Source: a virus
Reading direction: 5' to 3' (one strand)
Virus record (IMG/VR): IMGVR_UViG_3300020450_000060
Location: 1 to 32,298 of that record
Length of the DNA stretch: 32,298 nt
The position numbers and the translations under genes were made by a program. Each line of letters starts with the position of its first letter. The first letter of the stretch is position 1. A model generated the notes under the pieces. The model saw only the letters and a program-made list of their open reading frames with translations, had not been told where the DNA came from and ran no database searches. This document shows, piece by piece, positions 1 through 5,271 of the stretch.

Positions 1-71
1 AACTTGTTAGACTTTATCGGTTCTATCTTACAAGCCTCTTCAAATTCTTTGTATCTATCTTCCATCATCAT
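1..71 (-). CDS. Partial unknown gene running off the left edge
   Basis: Minus-strand reading frame opening with three consecutive ATG codons (71, 68 or 65) and reading MMMEDRYKEFEEACKIEPI before it leaves the window without a stop. The visible part is charged and helical. It overlaps the end of the small gene at 55-135 by 17 bases, the same overlapping style as its neighbours. No function can be given from about 23 residues. Confidence 0.5.
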   Translation of the reverse strand, partial: MMMEDRYKEFEEACKIEPIKSNK

Positions 72-135
72 AAGTCATCCATGCCATCAGAATAACCATG
101 GCTATAAAACTGTAATAAAATAATTCAAATGTCAT
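55..135 (-). CDS. 26-residue single-span membrane peptide
   Basis: ATG at 135 overlaps the stop of the upstream gene (ATGA), and TAG lies at 55-57. The peptide begins MTFELFYYSFIAMVILMAW and ends in a short acidic tail (YDDGR), so it is one hydrophobic span with little else. It is one of many tiny membrane genes in the first 5 kb. Translational coupling and composition are the only evidence; function unknown. Confidence 0.45.
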   Translation of the reverse strand: MTFELFYYSFIAMVILMAWMTYDDGR

Positions 136-482
136 CTTCTTTTTCCTGTGGCATCATCTTTTGCCTCTGTGGCACTTAGTACAACTAAGTTACCTTTGTT
201 ATATGCCTGACCTAATACAGCTGTACCATTGTATCGTTTGGCATCTCTCTTGGTTTGTATTCTCCAATCATAGTCCTTTATATCCCTAGAGGGTAACTGT
301 TTTGAAGCCCAATCCAGTTTTAGGGGGGCGGGCTTACGTTTGTAGTTTGGGTCTACACCCATTCTCCTTAAAAACTTCTCATGTTGAATCAACTCTTGTT
401 CCATACGTTTGGATACCTTTTTCTTCTTACGTTTCTTATGATTGTTAGTAGTCCAATATGCTGGAAGTAAATGCATTGTCAT
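132..482 (-). CDS. Basic conserved phage protein of unknown function
   Basis: 116 residues, strongly basic at the N-terminus (KKRKKKK near residues 16-22) with a conserved-looking C-terminal part around 'NKGNLVVLSATEAKDDATGKRR' read in two pieces. No membrane span and no recognisable catalytic motif. The type resembles small unknown proteins common in marine T4-like phages, but that is recollection, not a search. It starts one base after the end of the gene at 484-747 and is coupled to the tiny gene at 55-135. Nucleic-acid binding is possible from the charge; this is inference. Confidence 0.7.
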   Translation of the reverse strand: MTMHLLPAYWTTNNHKKRKKKKVSKRMEQELIQHEKFLRRMGVDPNYKRKPAPLKLDWASKQLPSRDIKDYDWRIQTKRDAKRYNGTAVLGQAYNKGNLVVLSATEAKDDATGKRR

Positions 483-483
483 A

Positions 484-747
484 TTATATCCCCATGTAGT
501 AATTCAGTATGCCAGTGATATTAATGAATATGCCAACACTGTTAATGACTATCAAAGCTCTATCATGCCACCAATAACCTACAAGTAACCAACCAGATAA
601 ACCAATGGCAAACAACATTAGATTGTATGGTTCTAAACCACCAACTGAAGTAAAGGCTTGTGCGACTATGAGTACTAAAGATGCTGCCCACTTGACATAC
701 CAATCTCTAGTATGTGTGGGAGATAACTTTTTAAAATCTATATTCAT
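484..747 (-). CDS. Three-span small membrane protein (DUF6552-like?)
   Basis: 87 residues. After a short soluble start there are about three hydrophobic spans (roughly residues 18-36, 42-58 and 66-85) and a central 'GYWWHDRALIVIN' stretch between spans two and three. This pattern recalls the small DUF6552-type membrane proteins, a weak assignment from memory. It is the first gene after the sigma70-like promoter at 774-802 and probably heads the leftward unit including 132-482. Function unknown. Confidence 0.65.
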   Translation of the reverse strand: MNIDFKKLSPTHTRDWYVKWAASLVLIVAQAFTSVGGLEPYNLMLFAIGLSGWLLVGYWWHDRALIVINSVGIFINITGILNYYMGI

Positions 748-773
748 ATTATATTCACTCTCATTATATTAGC

Positions 774-802
774 ATAGTAACATGATTCGGCTAGAATGTC
801 AA
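774..802 (-). promoter_or_regulatory. Sigma70-like promoter for 484-747
   Basis: Minus strand: TTGACA (802-797), 17-base spacer, TACTAT (779-774). The spacer contains the recurrent octamer CCGAATCA. It lies just after the tRNA-Cys and about 30 bases upstream of the membrane gene. Confidence 0.7.
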
Positions 803-812
803 CGCATATATT

Positions 813-886
813 TGGAGAGGTAGGAGAGAATCGAACTCTCGTAAATGGTTTTGCAGACCATCTCCTCACCACTCGGACACTACCTC
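813..886 (-). tRNA. tRNA-Cys (anticodon GCA), CCA encoded
   Basis: Complete cloverleaf on the minus strand. Acceptor stem GAGGTAG (886-880) pairs with CTACCTC (823-817); anticodon stem ATGGT/ACCAT encloses loop CTGCAAA, giving anticodon GCA; T-arm GAGAG-TTCGATT-CTCTC. The discriminator base is U, the cysteine identity base, and CCA is encoded at 815-813. It sits at the 3' end of a promoter-driven, GC-richer transcript (promoter 1137-1165). Cysteine is notable because this phage carries several Cys-rich proteins, but codon-supply arguments would need genome-wide codon counts. Confidence 0.95.
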
Positions 887-921
887 AAAATTTCTCATTG
901 GATACTTATTACATTTATAGA

Positions 922-1041
922 TTACATGCCGCCTGCCAGAAACAATGCCGCCCCTGCTGTAGAAAATAGGTGGGAGCGCTTTGCAGTGGTTTTCACCCTA
1001 ACTCTTGCGAGTTCCAGTAAACGCGCCCTGGCCTCCACCAT
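922..1041 (-). CDS. Possible 39-residue protein inside GC-rich leader
   Basis: ATG at 1041, TAA at 922-924. The peptide starts MVEARARLLELARVRVK and ends in a hydrophobic HLFSTAGAALFLAGGM, so it reads as a basic helix followed by a short apolar tail. There is no convincing ribosome binding site. Codon use (GCC, GCG, CGC, CTG) is unlike the AT-rich neighbours, which suggests either recent transfer or that the region is RNA rather than coding. Doubtful. Confidence 0.3.
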   Translation of the reverse strand: MVEARARLLELARVRVKTTAKRSHLFSTAGAALFLAGGM

Positions 1042-1047
1042 GCGTAC

Positions 1048-1126
1048 CAGAGAGAGCTCAACACATCATCACACCATCATCATGGAACTTTACTGTGAAC
1101 CAACCCACCTTAATGAGCTCTCTCTG
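1048..1126 (-). repeat. Perfect 13-bp inverted repeat
   Basis: CAGAGAGAGCTCA at 1048-1060 and its exact reverse complement TGAGCTCTCTCTG at 1114-1126 enclose 53 bases. On the minus strand the stem would form within the first few bases of the transcript made from the promoter at 1137-1165. Confidence 0.75.
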
Positions 1127-1136
1127 ATTCTTCTTT

Positions 1137-1165
1137 ATAGTATCACAAATCTAAAACATTGTCAA
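1137..1165 (-). promoter_or_regulatory. Sigma70-like promoter for leader RNA and tRNA-Cys
   Basis: TTGACA (1165-1160), 17-base spacer, TACTAT (1142-1137) on the minus strand. It is immediately downstream of the 67-residue gene and upstream of the GC-rich leader, so the tRNA has its own promoter. Confidence 0.7.
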
Positions 1166-1172
1166 CGCCTTT

Positions 1173-1376
1173 CTATGCCAGCTCATCTGCGGTATAGTGC
1201 TGCGGCACCTGCACAGTTTCTATGCGCGATATCCAGCTGGCATCCATACCTAGCTTCACAAACTCTTCGAATGCCTCATCTATGGCATCTACTTCTCTGG
1301 TAGCAAAGGTAACCACCGATGCGTCCTCTTCGCCATCTATGAAAATCTCTGTCATAAATTCTGTTTTATTTTTCAT
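1173..1376 (-). CDS. 67-residue acidic unknown protein
   Basis: Starts at ATG 1376 with AAAGGA about ten bases upstream, after a consensus promoter at 1407-1435. The protein (MKNKTEFMTEIFIDGEEDAS... ending QHYTADELA) is acidic and soluble with no cysteines and no motif I recognise. Codon use is GC-richer than the rest of the window, like the adjoining leader region. Its own perfect promoter and single-gene arrangement suggest an early-expressed host-takeover protein, which is inference only. Confidence 0.65.
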   Translation of the reverse strand: MKNKTEFMTEIFIDGEEDASVVTFATREVDAIDEAFEEFVKLGMDASWISRIETVQVPQHYTADELA

Positions 1377-1406
1377 ATGAAATCCTTTCTCTCCGAATCA
1401 CAATTC

Positions 1407-1435
1407 ATTATAACAAACTATGGAGCGCTTGTCAA
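1407..1435 (-). promoter_or_regulatory. Full-consensus sigma70 promoter
   Basis: TTGACA (1435-1430), 17-base spacer, TATAAT (1412-1407), both boxes perfect matches to the bacterial consensus, on the minus strand. Between the -10 box and the start codon lies TGATTCGG, a motif seen at five other places in the window. Confidence 0.85.
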
Positions 1436-1529
1436 GTGCTTTCTGCGAATTATTCTGAAATATTTTTGATTATTTTGCGATATAAGCTGATAGGCTACAG
1501 ACACTAATCACAACAACTCTATGTTTTTT

Positions 1530-1589
1530 CTAGCCTTTTATTAAAGTGTCCGATAATCCCATAATATACCACAAATTCCCATTTATCAT
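1530..1589 (-). CDS. Possible 19-residue peptide ending a coupled gene chain
   Basis: ATG at 1589-1587 overlaps the TAA of the preceding small gene (TAATG), and TAG is at 1530-1532. The peptide is MINGNLWYIMGLSDTLIKG. Only the stop-start overlap supports it; it may be chance. From here to the promoter at 1435 (about 95 bases) I see no gene. Confidence 0.2.
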   Translation of the reverse strand: MINGNLWYIMGLSDTLIKG

Positions 1590-1696
1590 TACCAGAACCT
1601 TGCTATATCATGGTTGTTATACGCAAGTACTGTAGCCACTATGAGAAAGATTGTTACTATAGTTGGCACCATTATAAAGTTTATTAGATTGTTCAT
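1589..1696 (-). CDS. 35-residue membrane peptide
   Basis: ATG at 1696 overlaps the stop of the upstream gene (ATGA). The peptide has one hydrophobic span (about residues 5-25, FIMVPTIVTIFLIVATVLAY) and a short polar tail. Part of the chain of coupled membrane mini-genes 1589-2131. Function unknown. Confidence 0.45.
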   Translation of the reverse strand: MNNLINFIMVPTIVTIFLIVATVLAYNNHDIARFW

Positions 1697-1782
1697 TTCA
1701 TCATTATCCCTACACTACAATACACTATGGCTATGACTATAATATAAAGTAATACAAAGTCTGCAGTCTTCAAAGGTTTCAT
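1693..1782 (-). CDS. 29-residue membrane peptide
   Basis: ATG at 1782 shares its first bases with the TAA of the upstream gene (TAATG); TGA at 1693-1695. MKPLKTADFVLLYIIVIAI then a short tail: a basic start followed by a single apolar span, as in small inner-membrane peptides. Function unknown. Confidence 0.4.
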   Translation of the reverse strand: MKPLKTADFVLLYIIVIAIVYCSVGIMMK

Positions 1783-1952
1783 TACCACCACCCTAGCACT
1801 CTACCATTGCCTGTGATAATCATTAGACAAGTTACGATATGTAATAGAAACCAAAAGGTGCGTATAATAAGATGCACATAGTCATCTTTCCTATCATCAT
1901 CATACGCATGACTACCCATGGCTTTACACCAGTATTTCCACAACCGAATCAA
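1782..1952 (-). CDS. 56-residue membrane protein with TTG start
   Basis: The best start is TTG at 1952, overlapping the TGA of the upstream gene (TTGA) with AGG about seven bases before it. This adds (M)IRLWKYWCKA to the ATG-started version. The protein has an N-terminal amphipathic Trp-rich segment, an acidic run DDDRKDD (residues 18-24) and one hydrophobic span (about 29-47), ending GRVLGWW. I recall similar small 'LWKYW...GSHAYDDD' proteins in marine T4-like phages, unverified. Choosing the ATG at 1920 would lose the conserved-looking start. Confidence 0.6.
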   Translation of the reverse strand: MIRLWKYWCKAMGSHAYDDDRKDDYVHLIIRTFWFLLHIVTCLMIITGNGRVLGWW

Positions 1953-2131
1953 TTGTTACCTACCATCACTAATATTGCAATATAGAAGAATGCAAAGATG
2001 AATACTGGTTTTGCGTTCTCTATACGTTTGTCTGATTGTTGTATGGGTTTCTTATATCCGTATGGCATATAATCTCTATCCCATGCATCTCTTCTGGTAT
2101 CTTTCTTTATCTCTGGGTCATTGATAGCCAT
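1949..2131 (-). CDS. 60-residue single-span membrane protein
   Basis: MAINDPEIKKDTRRDAWDRD opens a charged cytosolic half, followed by a hydrophobic C-terminal span (about residues 42-58) ending VMVGNN. C-tail-anchored topology. It overlaps the genes on both sides (14 bases with the upstream frame, 4 with the downstream one). Unknown function. Confidence 0.55.
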   Translation of the reverse strand: MAINDPEIKKDTRRDAWDRDYMPYGYKKPIQQSDKRIENAKPVFIFAFFYIAILVMVGNN

Positions 2132-2246
2132 TTGATTTATTTCTCTTTGTAAGTGTTATAAGCTGTTGTAAGCGCACGCGTAATTGTGCTATTTTCTCTC
2201 TGTAATTGTCCATAAACTTCTTCTCTACGAACAAAGGTTTTTTCAT
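2118..2246 (-). CDS. 42-residue basic helical peptide
   Basis: ATG at 2246 lies just after the TAA of the upstream gene; TGA at 2118-2120. The peptide (MKKPLFVEKKFMDNYREKIA...) is basic and predicted to be one amphipathic helix with heptad-like leucines (QLRVRLQQLITL). It fills the otherwise empty gap 2132-2247 and overlaps the next gene by 14 bases. Unknown function. Confidence 0.5.
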   Translation of the reverse strand: MKKPLFVEKKFMDNYREKIAQLRVRLQQLITLTKRNKSNGYQ

Positions 2247-2247
2247 T

Positions 2248-2451
2248 TTATCCAGATTTATTTTCATATTGTCTGAGTAACTCTCTATATTCTCTTATGA
2301 CCATCAAACATTTAGGCATATCACTTCTGTAGTTTATCCAGATAGGTCTAAGTTCTTTTGTGCTTGAGCTGTCGTTTAAACAATCTGCTGTACTTAAATT
2401 ATCAGACACTATTTTCTCAAGTTCATTTAATTTTTCTATATTATAAAACAT
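2248..2451 (-). CDS. 67-residue unknown protein
   Basis: Starts with an ATG overlapping the TAA of the upstream gene (TAATG at 2449-2453). Soluble, mixed charge, two cysteines, helical composition, no membrane span or known motif. Translational coupling to 2451-2744 is the main support. Confidence 0.55.
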   Translation of the reverse strand: MFYNIEKLNELEKIVSDNLSTADCLNDSSSTKELRPIWINYRSDMPKCLMVIREYRELLRQYENKSG

Positions 2452-2744
2452 TAATCCATCTCACTTTTATGTAGTTTATCTTCTTTTATAAGGGCTAGAG
2501 CAGCGTAAATCACTCTCTTTGGATACTTTATATCATAGCCAGTACCTGCTTTGAGTGATTCTAAATTTAGTAATGGTTTATGCCAGTGTTTGATTGTATC
2601 CCATTTTTCTATTAATTGTTTACATATATCGTCATATTCATGGTCAGATATAAGTGATTCATTCTCTTTATAGTACGCATATGAGTACATTAAATAGTAT
2701 GGTACTAGCATATTAGGATTCGTTTGGTACGATTTCACTTTCAT
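2451..2744 (-). CDS. Small protein resembling NAD-ligase N-terminal Ia region
   Basis: 97 residues. The central part 'YYLMYSYAYYKENESLISDHEYDDICKQL' (read in two pieces, about residues 16-44) matches the Tyr-rich helix followed by a xSDxEYDxLxxxL turn that marks the Ia domain of bacterial NAD-dependent DNA ligases. The catalytic lysine domain is absent, so it cannot be a ligase. Marine T4-like phages carry small proteins of this kind, from memory. Probable role is unknown; NAD or protein binding is speculation. Confidence 0.6.
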   Translation of the reverse strand: MKVKSYQTNPNMLVPYYLMYSYAYYKENESLISDHEYDDICKQLIEKWDTIKHWHKPLLNLESLKAGTGYDIKYPKRVIYAALALIKEDKLHKSEMD

Positions 2745-2868
2745 TTGGTCTGCCTCTCATCATTGTTCGCATGTTTCTCATATCATCATTATAACTTATA
2801 GTAACATAAATTAGTCCACAAATCAAGTAAAATTTAATAAAAAAACTAATCATCTTCTTTCTTTCCAT
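2713..2868 (-). CDS. 51-residue single-span membrane protein
   Basis: ATG at 2868, TAA at 2713-2715. Basic start (MERKKM), one hydrophobic span (about residues 6-25, ISFFIKFYLICGLIYVTISY), then a Met/Arg-rich soluble tail. It overlaps both neighbours (23 and 32 bases). Without it 2745-2845 would be empty, unusual in this packed region. Confidence 0.45.
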   Translation of the reverse strand: MERKKMISFFIKFYLICGLIYVTISYNDDMRNMRTMMRGRPNESEIVPNES

Positions 2869-2995
2869 GATATACTTCTACATACGCTTCACACTCTGGA
2901 CACGATAGATTTGTTATCATAGAATGTGTTTCGTCTTCTTCTAAATCATGGTCGCCACCCCAAATAAGTTCTGTATCACACGCCCAACATTTCAT
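2846..2995 (-). CDS. 49-residue zinc-ribbon-like protein
   Basis: MKCWACDTELIWGGDHDLEE... then SCPECEAYVEVYHG: two CxxC knuckles at residues 3-6 and about 32-35, the layout of a small zinc ribbon. The rest is acidic. This 'CWxCxTELIWGGDHD' type is familiar from marine phages (from memory, not searched). Start at ATG 2995, three bases past the stop of 2998-3183. Likely a nucleic-acid or protein adaptor; no direct evidence. Confidence 0.7.
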   Translation of the reverse strand: MKCWACDTELIWGGDHDLEEDETHSMITNLSCPECEAYVEVYHGKKEDD

Positions 2996-2997
2996 AA

Positions 2998-3183
2998 TTA
3001 CTTACTCTCCAATCTTCTCTGTACATACCAAGCCCACAATAATTCCATAACAAAAAACATTATAATGTTCAGTGATAGCACTGCAATCCAGTATCCGTAT
3101 GCAAATCCGACACATACGATTCCGTCATATAAATTAAAAGGTCTTGGCCTTTTAGGTTCTGGATATTGCACTTCCCAACGCAT
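2998..3183 (-). CDS. 61-residue membrane protein
   Basis: Proline/arginine-rich soluble start (residues 1-17) followed by two hydrophobic stretches (about 20-34 and 36-52) and a basic tail QRRLESK, consistent with a hairpin in the inner membrane. It overlaps the end of the upstream gene by 32 bases. Unknown function. Confidence 0.55.
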   Translation of the reverse strand: MRWEVQYPEPKRPRPFNLYDGIVCVGFAYGYWIAVLSLNIIMFFVMELLWAWYVQRRLESK

Positions 3184-3364
3184 AATTTTCTGCTATATTT
3201 TCTGCTTCTTGTTCTGTATTATATATGCCTACAGATTCCCCCTGCCACATTACTTCAAACATTGTGGTCTGTCCGATGCCTGTGGTGTCTGTTTTCTGAA
3301 TTGCCCGTACTGTGGCTTTTTCTTTCATATCATCACTAAAATATTCCGACAATACCTCTACCAT
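3152..3364 (-). CDS. 70-residue unknown soluble protein
   Basis: A beta-rich small protein (ATVRAIQKTDTTG...FEVMWQGESVGIYNTEQEAENIAENYALG). The pattern of strand, 'G-x-YNTExEAENIA' helix resembles small RNA/DUF-type phage domains with a beta-sheet and one helix, but no family name is secure. Overlaps genes on both sides. Confidence 0.6.
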   Translation of the reverse strand: MVEVLSEYFSDDMKEKATVRAIQKTDTTGIGQTTMFEVMWQGESVGIYNTEQEAENIAENYALGSAISRT

Positions 3365-3531
3365 TTTGTCTCCTTATTTTCTTCTATGCTCTTTTTGACT
3401 TCTTCAACACGACTTTCAAGTGTTGATATAGTGGTGTATATGTGGCCAGTATCCTCTGGCTGTATTTTTGTTTTCAGTATGGCTATCTCTTCCATCAAAA
3501 ATACTAATCTATCTACTTCTTTTACTAGCAT
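3358..3531 (-). CDS. 57-residue coiled-coil protein
   Basis: ATG at 3531 overlaps the stop of the gene at 3525-3881; TAG at 3358-3360. The sequence (MLVKEVDRLVFLMEEIAILK ... TISTLESRVEEVKKSIEENK) has two heptad-patterned helices around a short proline-containing turn, typical of a small coiled coil. It fills the gap between neighbours. Function unknown. Confidence 0.55.
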   Translation of the reverse strand: MLVKEVDRLVFLMEEIAILKTKIQPEDTGHIYTTISTLESRVEEVKKSIEENKETKW

Positions 3532-3881
3532 CCAACATTCTCCTCATTAAATAAATCTAGTTGCTCTTCATTATAATGTAAACCATCATTACCATTTTGT
3601 CCTATGATATCCATACGTTTATTTGCATCTTCTTCTGACATCACTGGTTTCATGTCATGCCAAGATTCGTGTAGTCCAATATACTGTCTTTCCATCTCAT
3701 TAAATTTAGCTAGACAATCTGCAAATTTTATTTTATACAAAGTTGATATTGCATTCAATGCTCCGTCTAAATCATCAGCATATTTCTCTGATACTTTGAT
3801 ATCATAAATTATATTTTTACACTCGTAAATTGACCTTTCTAAATCGTACAATTCATCTGGTAATTTTGGATATGTTTTCAT
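3525..3881 (-). CDS. 118-residue unknown helical protein
   Basis: Starts MKTYPKLPDELYDLERSIYE; mostly helical, with three cysteines and an acidic C-terminus (NEEQLDLFNEENVGC). No membrane span and no motif known to me. Its start overlaps the stop of the MazG-like gene by four bases, so both are made from one message. Confidence 0.6.
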   Translation of the reverse strand: MKTYPKLPDELYDLERSIYECKNIIYDIKVSEKYADDLDGALNAISTLYKIKFADCLAKFNEMERQYIGLHESWHDMKPVMSEEDANKRMDIIGQNGNDGLHYNEEQLDLFNEENVGC

Positions 3882-4150
3882 ATTAAACTACTCCACCTTT
3901 TTAGTTTTTCTCTTTTTTTATTTCGTTGTTCTTCTATCTCATCCCAAGATAATACATCCCACTCTACTAACAAATCAATCATTGCATACACATCGCCAAC
4001 CTCTTGTTTGAGTTTTTGTTCTGAGTCAGAGTATTGAAATAATTCACCTCTGCGTAGAGCTTTTGAACAAGCGTGAATTAGTTCTCCACACTCTTCCATA
4101 GTGATAACTAAAAGCTCTTGCCGTGCATCAAGTTTTGTCATATCACTCAT
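3878..4150 (-). CDS. MazG-like NTP pyrophosphohydrolase
   Basis: 90 residues. The metal-binding pattern of the all-alpha NTP-PPase superfamily is present: EECGEL at about residues 19-24 and EVGDVYAMIDLL at about 50-61, separated by one helix pair. Family members hydrolyse (d)NTPs to the monophosphate and pyrophosphate; phage copies are thought to clean the nucleotide pool or alter ppGpp signalling. The short single-domain length is usual for phage versions. Its flanks overlap neighbours by four bases on each side, so it is translationally coupled. Confidence 0.75.
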   Translation of the reverse strand: MSDMTKLDARQELLVITMEECGELIHACSKALRRGELFQYSDSEQKLKQEVGDVYAMIDLLVEWDVLSWDEIEEQRNKKREKLKRWSSLI

Positions 4151-4566
4151 TTTTTAAAATTCACCGAATATTGTTTACCCTCATATACAAATGTAATTGT
4201 ACTATGTGAGTACACAGTTTTAGATTGCTCTGTATATCTAGTTTCAGTTCTACAAACATTACCAGATGCAGTTGAGTTCTGATTACCTAAAATACCACCA
4301 ATGATTGCTCCTGCAGTTGCACCATCTGGTAAATCTTTTGTTATGTTCTGTCCTATTGCACCACCAATAATCGCACCTAAAAGTGTATCACCAGTTTTAT
4401 CGCCAGACCCCTCATAACAAACCTCTACTTGACTAGGTTTTTTGTATATAATATTTTTGTAATGGTCTTGAACTGTAGTATCAGCCTTGACCGAGTTTGC
4501 AATAAATGTAAAGGCAATAAATCCTATACCACCCCACACCAAAGTTTGTCTTTCAAATAAATTCAT
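4147..4566 (-). CDS. Glycine-zipper envelope protein (17 kDa antigen-like)
   Basis: 139 residues. An N-terminal hydrophobic segment (about residues 8-27) ending SVKA-DT looks like a signal peptide. Residues about 59-95 form a glycine-zipper double hairpin (GDTLLGAIIGGAIGQ then GATAGAIIGGILGNQ), the hallmark of the Rick_17kDa/SlyB-type outer-membrane families. Two cysteines flank the zipper. A phage protein of this sort probably inserts into or stabilises the host envelope during infection, or acts in lysis or exclusion; this is inference. Confidence 0.7.
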   Translation of the reverse strand: MNLFERQTLVWGGIGFIAFTFIANSVKADTTVQDHYKNIIYKKPSQVEVCYEGSGDKTGDTLLGAIIGGAIGQNITKDLPDGATAGAIIGGILGNQNSTASGNVCRTETRYTEQSKTVYSHSTITFVYEGKQYSVNFKK

Positions 4567-4763
4567 TTTGATTCTCCAAAATCTCTTTTTAGTTCATAAA
4601 TCATATATTCTCTATACATATTGTAATCACCATTAAAATGGTATTCTACTGTAAACTGTTCTGCTTGTCTACAGTTAAATGCCTCAGATGGTTGTAGATT
4701 ACTACCCATAGCGAGTATACCACACATTTTGAGAAGTGCTATCAATGTAGATAGTTCTGTCAT
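4563..4763 (-). CDS. 66-residue possible secreted protein
   Basis: The start chosen is ATG 4763 (MTELSTLIALLKMCGILAMG...), which has AAGGAG eight bases upstream; the longer frame from 4796 would place its start in the promoter. A hydrophobic N-terminus (residues 5-19) may be a signal peptide, followed by a soluble part with two cysteines. First gene of the long leftward operon from the promoter at 4788-4816. Confidence 0.6.
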   Translation of the reverse strand: MTELSTLIALLKMCGILAMGSNLQPSEAFNCRQAEQFTVEYHFNGDYNMYREYMIYELKRDFGESK

Positions 4764-4787
4764 ATAGATTCTCCTTATTTTGTATAT

Positions 4788-4816
4788 ACTATACACTAAA
4801 ACAAAGGCATTGTCAA
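4788..4816 (-). promoter_or_regulatory. Sigma70-like promoter of leftward small-gene operon
   Basis: TTGACA (4816-4811), 17-base spacer, TATAGT (4793-4788) on the minus strand, with a Shine-Dalgarno and start codon 25 bases further on. It would drive the genes from 4763 down to at least 2713. Confidence 0.8.
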
Positions 4817-4861
4817 CAACTAAATAGCATTATTAACAAATAATTATTTAGAGGATTTATT

Positions 4862-5053
4862 ATGGGAATATTAGTATTAGCAATCGCACTTTTTAGTGTA
4901 GATACAGAAGAATTTAGAACAACCGCAAATCAACAGATGAAAGATGGATATGAGTGGAATTATATAGGGAAAACAAAACCCTCTGGAGTTCCAGCCATAA
5001 CTATAAACCCACAAATGGGTGATGAGTATATTTTATTTAAGTTACAAAAATGA
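4862..5053 (+). CDS. 63-residue protein upstream of glutaredoxin
   Basis: Preceded by GAGG at 4850-4855. Apolar start (MGILVLAIALFSV) then a soluble part with 'MKDGYEWNYIGKTKPSGVPAI' near residues 27-47. Its end overlaps the glutaredoxin start by four bases (ATGA), so the two are co-translated. No recognised family. A small signal-anchored partner of the redoxin is possible but unsupported. Confidence 0.6.
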   Translation: MGILVLAIALFSVDTEEFRTTANQQMKDGYEWNYIGKTKPSGVPAITINPQMGDEYILFKLQK

Positions 5054-5271
5054 TATACACGATTTACACACAGAACTTATGTGGTTATTGTGATGCAGCT
5101 AAACTACTTATGAAAGAGTGTGGTATTCCATACAATGAGATATCTCTTGACAAAGACCAAGACGCAAAAAACCTAATGAAAGAAAAAGGTTTTAAAACAG
5201 TTCCACAAATATTTGATGGGGAACTACATATTGGTGGTTACACCGAGTTACGAACTTTCTTGACCAAATGA
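5050..5271 (+). CDS. grx: Glutaredoxin
   Basis: 73 residues, the usual size of small phage/bacterial glutaredoxins. Dithiol active site CGYC at residues 11-14, cis-proline in KTVPQIF (about 48-54) and the GGYTEL glutathione-side motif (about 61-66). Family members reduce disulfides with glutathione, notably in ribonucleotide reductase, and some carry Fe-S clusters. The 3' end runs 34 bases into the end of the convergent cytochrome b gene, an overlap of two real genes on opposite strands. Very confident in family; substrate unknown. Confidence 0.93.
   Translation: MIYTIYTQNLCGYCDAAKLLMKECGIPYNEISLDKDQDAKNLMKEKGFKTVPQIFDGELHIGGYTELRTFLTK

Larger units (their letters stand above)
887..1131 (-). 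ncRNA. GC-rich promoter-driven leader, possible structured RNA
   Basis: About 245 bases between the promoter at 1137-1165 and tRNA-Cys, clearly richer in G+C than its surroundings. Near the predicted 5' end is a perfect 13-bp inverted repeat (arms 1114-1126 and 1048-1060, 53-base loop). Further on there is a small hairpin AACTC-GCAA-GAGTT with a GNRA-type loop (within about 1000-1020). A 39-codon frame (922-1041) also runs through it. I could not match it to a known RNA family. It may be a structured RNA co-transcribed with the tRNA, or a short GC-rich coding segment; the two readings cannot be separated by eye. Confidence 0.4.

Noticed and set aside
887-1131. Resemblance of the GC-rich leader to part of RNase P RNA
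   Set aside because: A short stretch (AGGGTGAAA and a CGCAAG hairpin) looks like the RNase P P12 region, but the universal core pieces are missing and the segment is too short.
845-1303. Long plus-strand frame (152 codons) opposite the tRNA and GC-rich leader
   Set aside because: It crosses the tRNA-Cys, two minus-strand promoters and a supported minus-strand gene, and has no ribosome binding site.
2948-3550. 200-codon plus-strand frame
   Set aside because: It is antisense to four coupled minus-strand genes with ribosome binding sites; composition is that of a reversed coding strand.
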